From the NCBI GenBank assembly GCA_025965895.1, contig JAOPWC010000160.1, forward strand, positions 40,488 to 104,487: 64,000 bases of DNA, written 5' to 3'. Made by a program: the position numbers and the translations under genes. Below, piece by piece: positions 1 through 9,110 of this stretch. How positions within the stretch are numbered: position 1 is the first letter of the stretch; each line of letters opens with the position of its first letter. The notes below the pieces were generated by a model that saw only the letters and a program-made list of their open reading frames with translations, was not told the DNA's origin and did not search any database. This DNA comes from Mycobacterium sp. GTDB taxonomy: Bacteria > Actinomycetota > Actinomycetes > Mycobacteriales > Mycobacteriaceae.

Positions 1-1523
1 TCGTGCCCCGGCGGTTCCCGCAGCCAGTCTGGCCGCTCCAACAACAGATCGGCGGACCACCAGACCACCGGGTCCGACGCGTGCTGCACGAACATCACCC
101 GCGTGCCGTCCCACGGCGGCGCCGCAACCGCGGCGATGTCGTCCCCCTGGGAGAACCGCACGGTGCGCCCGTCGTCGTAGCGCGGCTCCACCTCCGGGGT
201 GCCGGGATCGCGGCGGGCGACCAACGCCCGCCACAGTGGGCTGGCGTTCGGCGGCCCCTCCCACAACACCGCCGAAAAGCCCATCTGCGGTATGTCGGGG
301 AGATAGCCGAACGCGCCTTGCCCAGCCATCGATCCCAGGCTTTCGCCGTAGAGCATCAGCTTCGGCCTCCGGTCGGGTGGCCGCAGCGCCCAGCGGTCGT
401 GCACCGCGTCGACCAACTGCTTACCGGCCTGCAGCGACTTCTGCTGGTCGGCCAAAAACGAGATCCAGCTGGTCAGATAGGAATACTGCATCGCGACCAG
501 TGCGGTGTCGCCGTTGTACATCGACTCTATCGAGCGCGCCGCTGCCGGATCGACCCAGCCGGTGCCGGTGGTCGGGACGATGACCAGCACCTTGCGGTCG
601 AACGCGTTCGTGCGCTCGAGTTCACTGCGCAGCACGCTCAGCCGGCCCTCGGCGGTGTCCGCCGTCTGCAGACCGACGTAGACCCGGATCGGCTCCTTGG
701 CCGGCCTGCCGTTGAGTTGGGTCAGTTCGTCGGCATGGGGCCCGGTGGCGACGAAGTTGCGGCCTTGATATCCAAGCGTCTCCCACGGCGCGAAAGACGT
801 TGGGCTGCCGGATCTTTCAGGCTGAGCAGGCTGGCTGATACCGGGTCGGGTGCTCGAATTCTGCGGCTGGAACACCGCGCTTGCCACGGCGAAGAAGCCG
901 CGCATCAGTACGCCGTTCACCAACGTGACGACCAGCACCACGACGACCGCGGTGCCGATGAACAGTGCCACCTCGTCGTTGACGTGCCAGCGCCTGATCA
1001 GATAGCGGGCCAACACCTTGATCGCGTCCAGCAGCACCCGGGACACACCGACCAGCACACCGCCGACGACCACGGCGACCACCAGCGTCCGCAGATAACC
1101 CGACGTTGACGGGCCCTGCACGCCCATCACGGCCGACACCCGCCGCTGCCACGCCGCCGCCGGAACCAGCATCAGCACGCTGGCGGCCGCTGACACGCCC
1201 ACCGTCAGCGCCTTGGCCCAGTACAGCACCCGCCGATCCGGCGGCCACCAGCGGCGACCGTGCAGCACCAATCGCCGAAACAGCTTGCCGACCGCCACCC
1301 CGATGCCGTAACCGATCGCCGCGTTCACACCCCCGATGAGGCCCTGGAACAACAAGTTGTGCGGCAGCAGCGACGGAGTCAGCGACAGGCAGAACAGCAG
1401 CGCGCCGAACGCCACGCCGACGAAGTCGAGCCGGACCAGACCCCACGCCCATACCACCAAGGGGTGGCGTTCGGCAGCGTCGGCGACGGGTTCGCCGGTA
1501 TCGGTGTCGACGGCACTGGTCAT
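1..1523 (-). CDS. Alpha/beta-hydrolase membrane protein (partial, runs off left edge)
   Basis: This open minus-strand frame has no stop before the window edge, so about 507 residues are visible and the C-terminus is missing. Several hydrophobic segments lie between residues about 25 and 210 (near 33-50, 60-75, 105-122, 145-165 and 185-205). They are followed by a globular domain with the nucleophile elbow GESLGS near residue 395. This is the layout of the actinobacterial two-domain alpha/beta-hydrolase family, in which a membrane N-terminal domain precedes the hydrolase. Its ATG overlaps the purL stop as ATGA, so the two genes are probably translationally coupled. The substrate is unknown; an esterase or lipase role in the envelope is inferred only. 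Confidence 0.85.
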   Translation of the reverse strand, partial: MTSAVDTDTGEPVADAAERHPLVVWAWGLVRLDFVGVAFGALLFCLSLTPSLLPHNLLFQGLIGGVNAAIGYGIGVAVGKLFRRLVLHGRRWWPPDRRVLYWAKALTVGVSAAASVLMLVPAAAWQRRVSAVMGVQGPSTSGYLRTLVVAVVVGGVLVGVSRVLLDAIKVLARYLIRRWHVNDEVALFIGTAVVVVLVVTLVNGVLMRGFFAVASAVFQPQNSSTRPGISQPAQPERSGSPTSFAPWETLGYQGRNFVATGPHADELTQLNGRPAKEPIRVYVGLQTADTAEGRLSVLRSELERTNAFDRKVLVIVPTTGTGWVDPAAARSIESMYNGDTALVAMQYSYLTSWISFLADQQKSLQAGKQLVDAVHDRWALRPPDRRPKLMLYGESLGSMAGQGAFGYLPDIPQMGFSAVLWEGPPNASPLWRALVARRDPGTPEVEPRYDDGRTVRFSQGDDIAAVAAPPWDGTRVMFVQHASDPVVWWSADLLLERPDWLREPPGH

Positions 1524-3832
1524 CCGAAGAGACCGGGCAGCGCGCCCTCGTAGCTCGCGCGCAGTTCGTCCAATGACACCGTGAACTGGCCCTGCACTTC
1601 GACGGCGTCGGAGCGCTGGTCGACGACGCCGATCCGGGCGGCAGGCAACCCGCGCGCCTCACACATCGCCACGAACCTGCTTTCCGCGGTGCGCGGAACC
1701 GCGACGAGCACCCTGGCGGCCGACTCGGAGAACAGCGTCACGAACGGGTCCGCGCCGGCGGGAATCACGATGCGGCAACCCGCTTCGCCGTGCAGGGCCG
1801 ACTCGACCACCGCCTGGATGAGGCCGCCTTCGCTCAGATCGTGTGCGGCAGAGATCAGCCCGTCACGCGATGCCGCGGTCAGCACATCGGACAGCAACCG
1901 CTCCCGCTGCAGGTCGACGACCGGGGGGCGGCCACCCAGGTGATCGGCGGTCACCTGAGCCCAGACGGAGCCGTCGAACTCGTCACGGGTGTCGCCGAGC
2001 AGGATCAGCGTCTCGCCGGGCTCGGCGCCGAAGTCGGTCGGGATGCGCCGCCCGACGTCGTCGATCACGCCGAGCACGCCGACCACCGGGGTCGGCAGGA
2101 TCGGGGTTGAGCCGGTCTGGTTGTAGAAACTCACATTTCCGCCGGTGACCGGAATGCCAAGCGCCGCAGCACCATCGGCGAGACCGTGCACCGCCTGGGA
2201 GAACTGCCACATCACACCGGGGTCCTCGGGTGAACCGAAATTCAGGCAGTTGGTCACCGCGACCGGCGTCGCACCGGTGACCGCGACGTTGCGGTACGCC
2301 TCGGCCAGCGCCAACTGCGCTCCGGCATAAGGATCCAGCTGCGTGTACCGCCCCGACGCGTCCGTCGACACCGCGATCCCGCGACCGGTCCGCTCGTCGA
2401 TACGCAGCACGCCCCCGTCGGCGTGTTCGGCCAGCACGGTGTTGCCGCGCACGTAGCGGTCGTACTGGCCGGTGATGAATTCCCGGCTGCACAGGTGCGG
2501 GCTGCCCAGCATCGCCAGCAGGGTGGCGCGCAGCTCGTCACCGCTGACCGGGCGCGGCAGCCTGTCCGACGTGTCGGCGGTGAGCGCATCCTGGCTGTCG
2601 GGCCGGGCGACCGGGCGTTGATACACCGGACCTTCGTGGGCGACGGTGCGCGGCGGCACGTCGACGACCGTCGCGCCGTTCCAGGTGACGCGCAGCCGGT
2701 CCCCGTCGGTGACCTCGCCGATCACACTGGCCAGCACGTCCCATTTGCGGCAGACGGCGAGAAACACGTCGACGTTCTCCGGCTTCACCACCGCGCACAT
2801 GCGTTCCTGCGACTCGCTGGACAGCACCTCGGCCGGCGTCATGTTCGCCGCGCGCAGCGGCACCTTGTCCAGCTCGATGGCCATACCGCCGTCGCCGGCT
2901 GACGCCAGTTCCGACGTGGCACAGGACAATCCGGCCCCGCCGAGATCCTGGATCCCGACCACCAGACCGGCCGCGTACAGCTCGAGACAGCACTCGATGA
3001 GCACCTTCTCCATGAACGGATCGCCGACCTGAACCGACGGCAGCTTCTTGCGGCCGGCCGACGACTCGTCCCCGCCGAAGGTGTCCGACGCGAGCACCGA
3101 CACGCCGCCGATGCCGTCGAGCCCGGTGCGGGCGCCGAACAGGATGATCTTGTTGCCGGTCCCGGACGCGAACGCCAGATGCAACTGCTCCTTGCGCAGC
3201 ACGCCGACACACAGCGCGTTGACGAGCGGGTTGCCGGCGTAGGACGCGTCGAAGACGGTTTCGCCACCGATGTTGGGAAGACCCAGCGAGTTGCCGTACC
3301 CCCCGATACCGCGGACCACGCCGTCGAGCACCCGTCGGGTGTCGGGCGCGGCCGCAGCGCCGAACCGCAGCTGGTCCATCACCGCGACCGGCCGGGCGCC
3401 CATCGCCATGATGTCGCGCACGATCCCGCCGACACCGGTGGCCGCACCCTGGTACGGCTCGACGTACGACGGATGGTTGTGGGACTCCACCTTGAACGTC
3501 ACCGCCCAGCCGTCCCCGATGTCGACGACGCCCGCGTTCTCGCCGATGCCGGCGAGCATCGACGCCCGCATCTCCGGCGTGGTGGTCTCCCCGAAATACC
3601 TCAGGTGCACCTTCGATGACTTGTACGAGCAGTGTTCACTCCACATCACCGAATACATCGCCAGTTCGGCATCGGTGGGACGGCGGCCGAGGATCTGGCG
3701 GATCCGCTCGTACTCGTCGTCCCGCAGGCCCAGCTCACGGTAGGGCTGCGCGGTGTCCGGCGTCGCCGCGGCGCCCTCGACGGTGTCCAGCGCGGGAACG
3801 GTGTGCGGCGTTTGGGTGAGCGGAGACGTCAC
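1520..3832 (-). CDS. purL: Phosphoribosylformylglycinamidine synthase II (FGAM synthase large subunit)
   Basis: PurL makes FGAM from FGAR, ATP and the ammonia delivered by PurQ, with PurS bridging the two (de novo purine pathway, cytosol). The 770-residue protein is the normal length for the small-type PurL. The N-terminal SEHCSYKSSK segment (near residue 66), the glycine-rich DLGGAGLS segment and the C-terminal DLSEGGL segment (near 665) are typical of the AIR-synthase-like fold. The GTG start is preceded by a TAAACT hexamer six bases upstream, so it is probably read from a leaderless transcript. purQ and purS lie about 4 kb away rather than next to it. The downstream hydrolase overlaps its stop by 4 bp. 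Confidence 0.97.
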   Translation of the reverse strand: MTSPLTQTPHTVPALDTVEGAAATPDTAQPYRELGLRDDEYERIRQILGRRPTDAELAMYSVMWSEHCSYKSSKVHLRYFGETTTPEMRASMLAGIGENAGVVDIGDGWAVTFKVESHNHPSYVEPYQGAATGVGGIVRDIMAMGARPVAVMDQLRFGAAAAPDTRRVLDGVVRGIGGYGNSLGLPNIGGETVFDASYAGNPLVNALCVGVLRKEQLHLAFASGTGNKIILFGARTGLDGIGGVSVLASDTFGGDESSAGRKKLPSVQVGDPFMEKVLIECCLELYAAGLVVGIQDLGGAGLSCATSELASAGDGGMAIELDKVPLRAANMTPAEVLSSESQERMCAVVKPENVDVFLAVCRKWDVLASVIGEVTDGDRLRVTWNGATVVDVPPRTVAHEGPVYQRPVARPDSQDALTADTSDRLPRPVSGDELRATLLAMLGSPHLCSREFITGQYDRYVRGNTVLAEHADGGVLRIDERTGRGIAVSTDASGRYTQLDPYAGAQLALAEAYRNVAVTGATPVAVTNCLNFGSPEDPGVMWQFSQAVHGLADGAAALGIPVTGGNVSFYNQTGSTPILPTPVVGVLGVIDDVGRRIPTDFGAEPGETLILLGDTRDEFDGSVWAQVTADHLGGRPPVVDLQRERLLSDVLTAASRDGLISAAHDLSEGGLIQAVVESALHGEAGCRIVIPAGADPFVTLFSESAARVLVAVPRTAESRFVAMCEARGLPAARIGVVDQRSDAVEVQGQFTVSLDELRASYEGALPGLFG

Positions 3833-3844
3833 GGAGACAGTTTA
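3833..3844 (-). promoter_or_regulatory. purL leaderless promoter (-10)
   Basis: On the minus strand TAAACT lies at 3844-3839, six bases before the GTG at 3832. The TANNNT hexamer plus 6-7 bases places transcription start at or next to the first base of the start codon, the leaderless arrangement common in mycobacteria. Confidence 0.6.
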
Positions 3845-3999
3845 GTTTGCCCCGGCGGGCCGCCCCCTGCTGAGCATCCGCTCGTGTCGAAATTCAGTGA
3901 TCGGCAGCAGCATTCGACGCGCCGCAACACCGTTTCGCCGCCCATCGGGGTGGGTAGGCGGCGACTGACCGGCAATCCACGACCAAGGAGGGCGAGCAG

Positions 4000-4227
4000 A
4001 TGACAGCGACCACCGAGACCGGCCAGGTGACCGGCACCAAAGACAAGAACTACAACCTGATCTGGTACACCGAAAAGTGCCTCGACAACGCGTCGCGGCT
4101 CGAGACCTACATCCAGGATGCCGAGCGCGACGGTGACCGGGAGGTGGCTGAGTTGTTCCGCAAGGCGCAGTCCGACAGCCGCAAGGGCGCCGAGATCGCC
4201 GAGCAACTACTCAAGACCCGGCTCTGA
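4000..4227 (+). CDS. Small conserved-type hypothetical protein, 75 aa
   Basis: The ATG follows a strong AAGGAGGG ribosome site at about 3984-3991, which supports real translation. The 75-residue product is highly charged and apparently all-helical, with no signal peptide, membrane segment or cysteine pair. Two amphipathic helices are predicted by eye, one around the NLIWYTEKCLDNASRLETYI part and one toward the C-terminal AEIAEQLLKTRL end. It diverges from purL across 167 bp, and its last 21 bp overlap the end of pepC on the other strand. No function is recognised. Confidence 0.75.
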   Translation: MTATTETGQVTGTKDKNYNLIWYTEKCLDNASRLETYIQDAERDGDREVAELFRKAQSDSRKGAEIAEQLLKTRL

Positions 4228-5505
4228 CGTGGCCGGATGCCGTCGGCCCCACCGGGGAGACAGAAACGCCCGCAGCGCCGCCGAATAGGACCCGACGTCC
4301 TCGGCGCCCATCAGTTCGCGCGCCGAATGCATGGCCAGTTGAGGGGCGCCCACGTCGACAGTCGGGATGCCGGTACGCGCGGACGTCATCGGCCCTATCG
4401 TCGACCCGCACGGCAGGTCCGCCCGGTGTTCGTACCGTTGCAGCGGCACCCCGGCCTGGGCGCAGGCAAGCGCGAACGCCGCCGCTGACCGGCCGTCGGT
4501 GGCGTACCGGAGATTCGGCTGCACTTTGAGCACCGGACCGGCGTTCACCTCGATCGGGTGACCCGGTTCGTGGCGCTCGGGATAGTTGGGGTGTGTCGCG
4601 TGCGCCATGTCGCCGGAGGCCACCAGCGAGCCGGGCAGCCGGCGCAGGTAGTCCTCGCGTCCGCCGCTGGCGGCGAGCACGATACGTTCCAGCACGGTGG
4701 TCAGCAGGTTCGACTGGGCGCCGTGGTCGGAGGTCGAGCCCACCTCCTCGTGGTCGAACAGCGCGAGTACCGGCAGGTATTCGCCTGGTTCCGCGCCCAG
4801 CAGCGCCTCCAGGCCCGCGTAGCACGTCGCCTGGTTGTCCAGCCGGGGTGCGCTGACCAGGTCGCCGTTGCCGCCGACCAGCCTCGAGGGCTCCACGTCG
4901 TGGGTCATCAGGTCAGCGCCGAGCACATCGGCGACGTCGACAGCCGCCGCGCCGGCCACGAAGCGCAGAAACGAACGGCAGCCGGTGCCGACACCCCACA
5001 CCGCGTTGACGTGGCGCTGCGGGTCCAGCGTGAGCGACCGACGGTCCTCGGCGAGATGGATAGCCAGCTGCGGCACCCGCAGGATCGGTTCGTCGATCCG
5101 AACGAGCTGTTGGCGCACCGCGTCCCCGTCGCGTACCGACAACCGGCCGCTGATGCCCAGGTCGCGGTCGAGCCACGAGTTCAGCCACGCGCCGCCGTAG
5201 GGCTCGAGCGCCACCACCTGCCACCCGGCGACCAGTCGATCGGGTCGTTGTTTGACCCGCAAATTCGGGCTGTCGGTGTGCCCACCGACGATCCTGAACG
5301 GCCGGCCGGCGTCGCCTGACGAATTCCACGCCACAATCGAGCCGGCCCGCACCGTGAAGAACCGGCCGCCGCCGGGCCACGGATCGGCTTCGGCGAGTTC
5401 GGTGTAGCCCGCGGCGCGCAGCCGCTGCGCGACGGTCAGGCAGACGTGGAACGGCGACGGCGACACGTCGATGAAGTCGCACAGGCCCCGGGCGGTCGCT
5501 GACAT
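4207..5505 (-). CDS. pepC: M18-family aminopeptidase
   Basis: This is a zinc-dependent aminopeptidase of the aspartyl-aminopeptidase (M18) family, presumably cytosolic and acting in peptide turnover. Metal and catalytic motifs are visible: GGHTDSP (His near residue 76), DHEEVGS (near 250), the HATHPNYPERHEP segment (near 300) and a C-terminal HSARELMGAEDV helix. The frame is open to 5646, but that extension is basic and overlaps the divergent peroxidase gene. The ATG at 5505 gives MSATARGLCDFID and 432 residues, matching the remembered mycobacterial PepC length of about 433. ATGs at 5514 and 5517 are alternatives. Confidence 0.93.
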   Translation of the reverse strand: MSATARGLCDFIDVSPSPFHVCLTVAQRLRAAGYTELAEADPWPGGGRFFTVRAGSIVAWNSSGDAGRPFRIVGGHTDSPNLRVKQRPDRLVAGWQVVALEPYGGAWLNSWLDRDLGISGRLSVRDGDAVRQQLVRIDEPILRVPQLAIHLAEDRRSLTLDPQRHVNAVWGVGTGCRSFLRFVAGAAAVDVADVLGADLMTHDVEPSRLVGGNGDLVSAPRLDNQATCYAGLEALLGAEPGEYLPVLALFDHEEVGSTSDHGAQSNLLTTVLERIVLAASGGREDYLRRLPGSLVASGDMAHATHPNYPERHEPGHPIEVNAGPVLKVQPNLRYATDGRSAAAFALACAQAGVPLQRYEHRADLPCGSTIGPMTSARTGIPTVDVGAPQLAMHSARELMGAEDVGSYSAALRAFLSPRWGRRHPATSEPGLE

Positions 5506-5535
5506 ATTGCTCATCATTACCGATCCGGTTCGCGT

Positions 5536-5547
5536 TAGGGTCAGGTG
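5536..5547 (+). promoter_or_regulatory. DyP-encapsulin operon leaderless promoter (-10)
   Basis: TAGGGT at 5536-5541 is followed by six bases and then ATG at 5548, so transcription probably begins on the A of the start codon. Only about 40 bp separate this gene from divergent pepC. Confidence 0.5.
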
Positions 5548-6576
5548 ATGCCTCCGGTCCTGCCGCAACCAGTTCTGGCGCCACTGACGCCGGCGGCCAT
5601 CTTCCTGGTGGCCACCATCGACGAGGGCGGCGAGGCCGACGTCCACGACGCGCTGACCGAGCTCTCCGGGCTGGTTCGCGCCGTCGGGTTCCGTGACCCC
5701 GCGAAGCGGCTGTCACTAGTCACGTCGGTCGGCTTCCACGGCTGGAATCGGCTGTTCTCCGGACCGCGGCCGGTCGAGCTGCATCCGTTCGTCGAGCTCG
5801 ACGGGCCTCGCCACCGTGCCCCGTCGACACCGGGCGACCTGTTGTTCCACATTCGCGCCGAGGCCATGGATGTCTGCTTCGAACTCGCCGGTCGAATCCT
5901 GAAGGCGATGGCCGGCGCCGTCACGGTCGTTGACGAGGTGCACGGGTTCCGGTTCTTCGACAACCGCGATCTGCTCGGCTTCGTCGACGGCACCGAGAAT
6001 CCGGACGGCCCTCTTGCGGTCAGTGCCACCCAGATCCAAGACGAGGATCCCGACTTCACCGGCTCCTGTTATGTCCACGTGCAGAAGTACATTCACGACA
6101 TGAGCGGGTGGGAGTCGTTGTCGGTCACCGAGCAGGAGCGGGTGATCGGCCGCACCAAGCTCGAGGACATCGAGTTGGACGACGAGGAGAAGCCGCCCGA
6201 TTCGCACCTCGCGCTCAACGTGATCGAGGACAACGACGGCAACGAGCTCAAGATCGTGCGGCACAACATGCCGTTCGGCGAAGTCGGCAAGGGTGAACTC
6301 GGCACTTACTACATCGGTTACTCGCGTACGGCTGAGGTGACCGAACGTATGCTGCGCAACATGTTCATCGGCGATCCGCCGGGCAACACCGACCGCATCC
6401 TGGACTTCTCCACCGCGGTCACCGGGGGTCTGTTCTTCACCCCGACCGTCGACTTCCTCGACGATCCCCCGCCGCTTCCCGGCGCGGCCGTCGTCGACAC
6501 GCTTGACGCCGATAGGGCAACTGCGTCCCGCGACGACGGCTCATTGCGAATCGGCAGCCTGAAAGGAACACGCTGA
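5548..6576 (+). CDS. Dye-decolorizing peroxidase, encapsulin cargo
   Basis: This haem peroxidase of the DyP family uses hydrogen peroxide and broad organic substrates. The 342-residue protein carries the family signature GFVDGTENPDG near residue 145, a likely proximal haem His in VRHNMPF near 237 and a distal Arg in YIGYSRT near 260. The C-terminus ends in SLRIGSLKGTR, a typical encapsulin cargo-loading peptide, so the enzyme should be packed into the shell encoded by the next gene. The stop and the encapsulin ATG share one base (TGATG). GTG at 5545 is an alternative start. The Rv0799c homologue has this same pairing. Confidence 0.96.
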   Translation: MPPVLPQPVLAPLTPAAIFLVATIDEGGEADVHDALTELSGLVRAVGFRDPAKRLSLVTSVGFHGWNRLFSGPRPVELHPFVELDGPRHRAPSTPGDLLFHIRAEAMDVCFELAGRILKAMAGAVTVVDEVHGFRFFDNRDLLGFVDGTENPDGPLAVSATQIQDEDPDFTGSCYVHVQKYIHDMSGWESLSVTEQERVIGRTKLEDIELDDEEKPPDSHLALNVIEDNDGNELKIVRHNMPFGEVGKGELGTYYIGYSRTAEVTERMLRNMFIGDPPGNTDRILDFSTAVTGGLFFTPTVDFLDDPPPLPGAAVVDTLDADRATASRDDGSLRIGSLKGTR

Positions 6577-7376
6577 TGGACAATCTCTACCGCGACCTTG
6601 CTCCCGTCAACGAATCAGCCTGGGCCGAAATAGAACTCGAGGCGTCACGGACCTTCAAACGCCATGTCGCGGGTCGGCGGGTGGTCGATGTCAGCGAACC
6701 CGGCGGGCCGGTCACCGCAGCCGTCAGCACCGGCAGGCTGCTCGATGTGGCGCCACCGACCGAAGGTGTGGCCGCGCATCTGCGGGCAAGCCAACCCCTT
6801 GTCCGGCTTCGTGTTCCGTTCACGCTGTCGCGCATAGAGATCGACGACGTCGAGCGCGGGTCGAAGGATTCGGACTGGGATCCGGTCAAGGACGCGGCCA
6901 AGAAGCTGGCCTTCGTCGAGGACCGCGCGATCTTCGAGGGATACGAGGCCGCGTCGATCGAGGGCATCCGCCAGAACAGCTCGAACCCGCCGCTGACATT
7001 GCCGCAGGATGCGCGCGAGATTCCGGACGTGATCAGCCAGGCCCTGTCCGGGCTGCGGCTGGCCGGCGTCGACGGGCCGTATTCGGTGCTGCTGTCGGCC
7101 GATGCGTACACCGCGGTCAGCGAGACCTCCGACCACGGCTATCCGATCCTCGAGCACATCAACCGGCTGATCGACGGCGACATCATCTGGGCCCCGGCCA
7201 TCGACGGCGCCTTCGTGTTGACCACCCGCGGCGGCGACTTCGATCTGCAGCTGGGCACCGACGCCTCGATCGGATACAGCAGCCACGACGCCGACGCGGT
7301 GCAGCTTTATCTGCAGGAGACGCTGACGTTCTTGTGCTACACGGCCGAAGCGTCGGTGGCGTTGACGCCCCGCTGA
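6576..7376 (+). CDS. Encapsulin shell protein (Cfp29-like)
   Basis: This protein forms a virus-capsid-like (HK97-fold) protein nanocompartment. The 266-residue length, the N-terminal MDNLYRDLAPVNESAW segment and the central FEGYEAASIEGI part are typical of Family 1 encapsulins such as mycobacterial Cfp29 (Rv0798c). There is no signal peptide or membrane segment. A GAAAGGA-like ribosome site (6561-6567) lies inside the end of the peroxidase gene, and the two genes overlap by one base. The pair would make a peroxidase-loaded shell acting in oxidative-stress protection. It converges on purQ with only 7 bp between stops. Confidence 0.96.
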   Translation: MDNLYRDLAPVNESAWAEIELEASRTFKRHVAGRRVVDVSEPGGPVTAAVSTGRLLDVAPPTEGVAAHLRASQPLVRLRVPFTLSRIEIDDVERGSKDSDWDPVKDAAKKLAFVEDRAIFEGYEAASIEGIRQNSSNPPLTLPQDAREIPDVISQALSGLRLAGVDGPYSVLLSADAYTAVSETSDHGYPILEHINRLIDGDIIWAPAIDGAFVLTTRGGDFDLQLGTDASIGYSSHDADAVQLYLQETLTFLCYTAEASVALTPR

Positions 7377-7388
7377 CACGCCGTCAGG
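7372..7388. terminator. Possible short bidirectional hairpin
   Basis: CTGAC (7373-7377) and GTCAG (7383-7387) can pair around a 5-base loop between the converging encapsulin and purQ stops. The stem is short and has no T-run, so this is weak. Confidence 0.25.
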
Positions 7389-8064
7389 CGGCCAGCACCG
7401 CGTCCAGCGCCGAGTAGAACACGCCGAGGCCGTCGTCGGACGGTCCGGTGAGCGGCTCGGTGGCATGTTCGGGATGTGGCATCAGTCCCAGCACCCGCCG
7501 GTTCGCCGAGCAGATGCCGGCGATGTCGCGCATCGAGCCGTTCGGGTTGTCGCGGTAGCGGAACACCACCCGCCCGTCGCCTTCGAGCTCGTCGAGCACC
7601 GATTCGGCGGCGACGTAACGGCCCTCGCCTGACTTGAGCGGGATCAGCAGATCGGCACCCTTCTCGTAGCGCGACGTCCACGCCGTCTCGTTCGATCCCA
7701 CGTGCAGCCAGACATCACGGCAGACGAAGTGCAGCCCCGCGTTGCGGGTCAGTGCCCCCGGCAGCAGACCGGCCTCACACAACACCTGAAAGCCGTTGCA
7801 AATCCCCAACACCGGCATTCCTTGCCGCGCCGCGGCGATCACCTCACCCATCACCGGCGCGAACCGTGCTATCGCACCGGCCCGCAGATAGTCGCCGTAG
7901 GAGAAGCCGCCGGGCACCACGACCGCGTCGACACCTTTGAGGTCGGCGTCGGCATGCCACAGGCTCACCACGTCGGCGCCGACGCGCCGCACTGCCCGCG
8001 CCGCGTCGACGTCGTCCAAGGTGCCGGGAAAGGTGATCACGCCGACGCTCCCCCCGGTCGTCAT
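7384..8064 (-). CDS. purQ: FGAM synthase glutaminase subunit
   Basis: PurQ hydrolyses glutamine and passes ammonia to PurL. The 226-residue class I glutamine amidotransferase has its nucleophile cysteine in LGICNGFQ (residue about 89) and the His/Glu pair in LMPHPEHA near residue 197. The ATG overlaps the stop of purS by 4 bp, so the two are translationally coupled. Length and gene pairing match mycobacterial PurQ (Rv0788). Confidence 0.96.
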   Translation of the reverse strand: MTTGGSVGVITFPGTLDDVDAARAVRRVGADVVSLWHADADLKGVDAVVVPGGFSYGDYLRAGAIARFAPVMGEVIAAARQGMPVLGICNGFQVLCEAGLLPGALTRNAGLHFVCRDVWLHVGSNETAWTSRYEKGADLLIPLKSGEGRYVAAESVLDELEGDGRVVFRYRDNPNGSMRDIAGICSANRRVLGLMPHPEHATEPLTGPSDDGLGVFYSALDAVLAA

Positions 8065-8300
8065 GACGGTTCCCTACTGATCGTCCACTCCTCGATCACG
8101 GTGTTTGCCAGCAGCGACTCGGCAATTTCGGCGAGGATCGCATCGTCGACGGTGTCGTCGACCTCGAGCTCGAAACGCTTGCCCTGCCGCACATCTGAGA
8201 CACCCACATGACCCAGGCGCCCCAGCGCACCGACGATGGCCTGGCCCTGCGGGTCCAGGATCTCGGCTTTGGGCATCACGTGCACTACCACCCGCGCCAC
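8061..8300 (-). CDS. purS: FGAM synthase small subunit
   Basis: The 79-residue PurS dimer holds PurL and PurQ together and helps channel ammonia. The sequence shows the family pattern: an N-terminal strand VVVHVMPKAEILDPQG, then QAIVGALGRLG, and a C-terminal LLANTVIEEW strand. The start is GTG at 8300 with a GAGGAG ribosome site just upstream. The stop overlaps the purQ start. The secreted-protein gene upstream ends 70 bp away, so purS may be read from its promoter or from one of its own in that gap. Confidence 0.93.
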   Translation of the reverse strand: MARVVVHVMPKAEILDPQGQAIVGALGRLGHVGVSDVRQGKRFELEVDDTVDDAILAEIAESLLANTVIEEWTISREPS

Positions 8301-8369
8301 GCGCAGCTCCTCGCTTGCCGGTGTTCATGGATCGGGCACAACTCTACCGGCGCCCAGGGCCTTGCCCGG

Positions 8370-9050
8370 CTACTGGCACGAGTCGATGTAGGCAACGCAC
8401 AACGGCGCGACCAGCGCGTCAAGCACCTGGCGGTCGGCGACCGTGGGCCACGGCACGGCCGGCGGCGTGGAAGCCCACATCGTCAGCTCGACGACCGTGC
8501 TGCTCTGCGGGTGCGAGACCAGATACTCGTGCACGACGGTCGAGGTCGGCCCGGCCACGCTGATCACCGCCGCGAGCCGGCCCGGTTCTTCCGTGGTCAG
8601 CGACGGGGACGTCCCCGGCGCGGTGAGTTGGCAGAACTTCAGTGCCGCCGCCGCCGATTGCAGCACCGCGTCGGCGTTCTGTCCGCCGCGCCAGGTTTCG
8701 CCGCGCCAGTGCATCACCTTCACCTGCAGTTGCCACTGCCCGGGCGGGTTGACGACCGCTGATTTCGCCGCCACCGCATAGTCACGCGGATCGCCCGGCA
8801 CCGGCGGTGTCGCACACCACTCCTCGAAGCGGAACCGCGGTGCCGACGCGGCGATCGCCCCGGCGGCCAGGTTGGGCCACCGATAGGTCGAATACAGTGG
8901 GACCGCGGCGGGGTCTACCCACGCCGTTGCCGGGATCCGGTCGCAGTTGGGCGGGCAGGTGTCCGGGAATGCCAATGTCGGCACGGGCACCAACACACCG
9001 AAGGCGGCAATCATCACCGCCGCACCGAGGCCCCCCAGCAGCCGCGTCAC
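8370..9050 (-). CDS. Secreted hypothetical protein
   Basis: The frame is open to 9521, but the part above 9050 is the antisense of the MBL-fold gene. GTG at 9050 with an AGGGGG-type ribosome site gives a 226-residue protein that begins with a clear signal peptide (a hydrophobic run LLGGLGAAVMIAAFGVLV, then a PTLA cleavage region). The mature part has paired cysteines (FPDTCPPNCDR; two more near the C-terminus in LCVAYIDSCQ) and many tryptophans, suggesting a disulphide-stabilised exported domain. It lies directly upstream of purSQ. A similar gene occurs next to purQ in M. tuberculosis (Rv0787 region, from memory). Function is unknown. Confidence 0.8.
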   Translation of the reverse strand: MTRLLGGLGAAVMIAAFGVLVPVPTLAFPDTCPPNCDRIPATAWVDPAAVPLYSTYRWPNLAAGAIAASAPRFRFEEWCATPPVPGDPRDYAVAAKSAVVNPPGQWQLQVKVMHWRGETWRGGQNADAVLQSAAAALKFCQLTAPGTSPSLTTEEPGRLAAVISVAGPTSTVVHEYLVSHPQSSTVVELTMWASTPPAVPWPTVADRQVLDALVAPLCVAYIDSCQ

Positions 9051-9110
9051 AGACCACCCCCTAGCAACCAAGGATACCGAGCGGGTACCCGCGGGGAGCA
9101 CAATCGGGGG

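Noticed and set aside
5506..5646. N-terminal extension of pepC
   Set aside because: The extra residues overlap the divergent DyP gene and do not look like M18 sequence; family alignment supports 5505.
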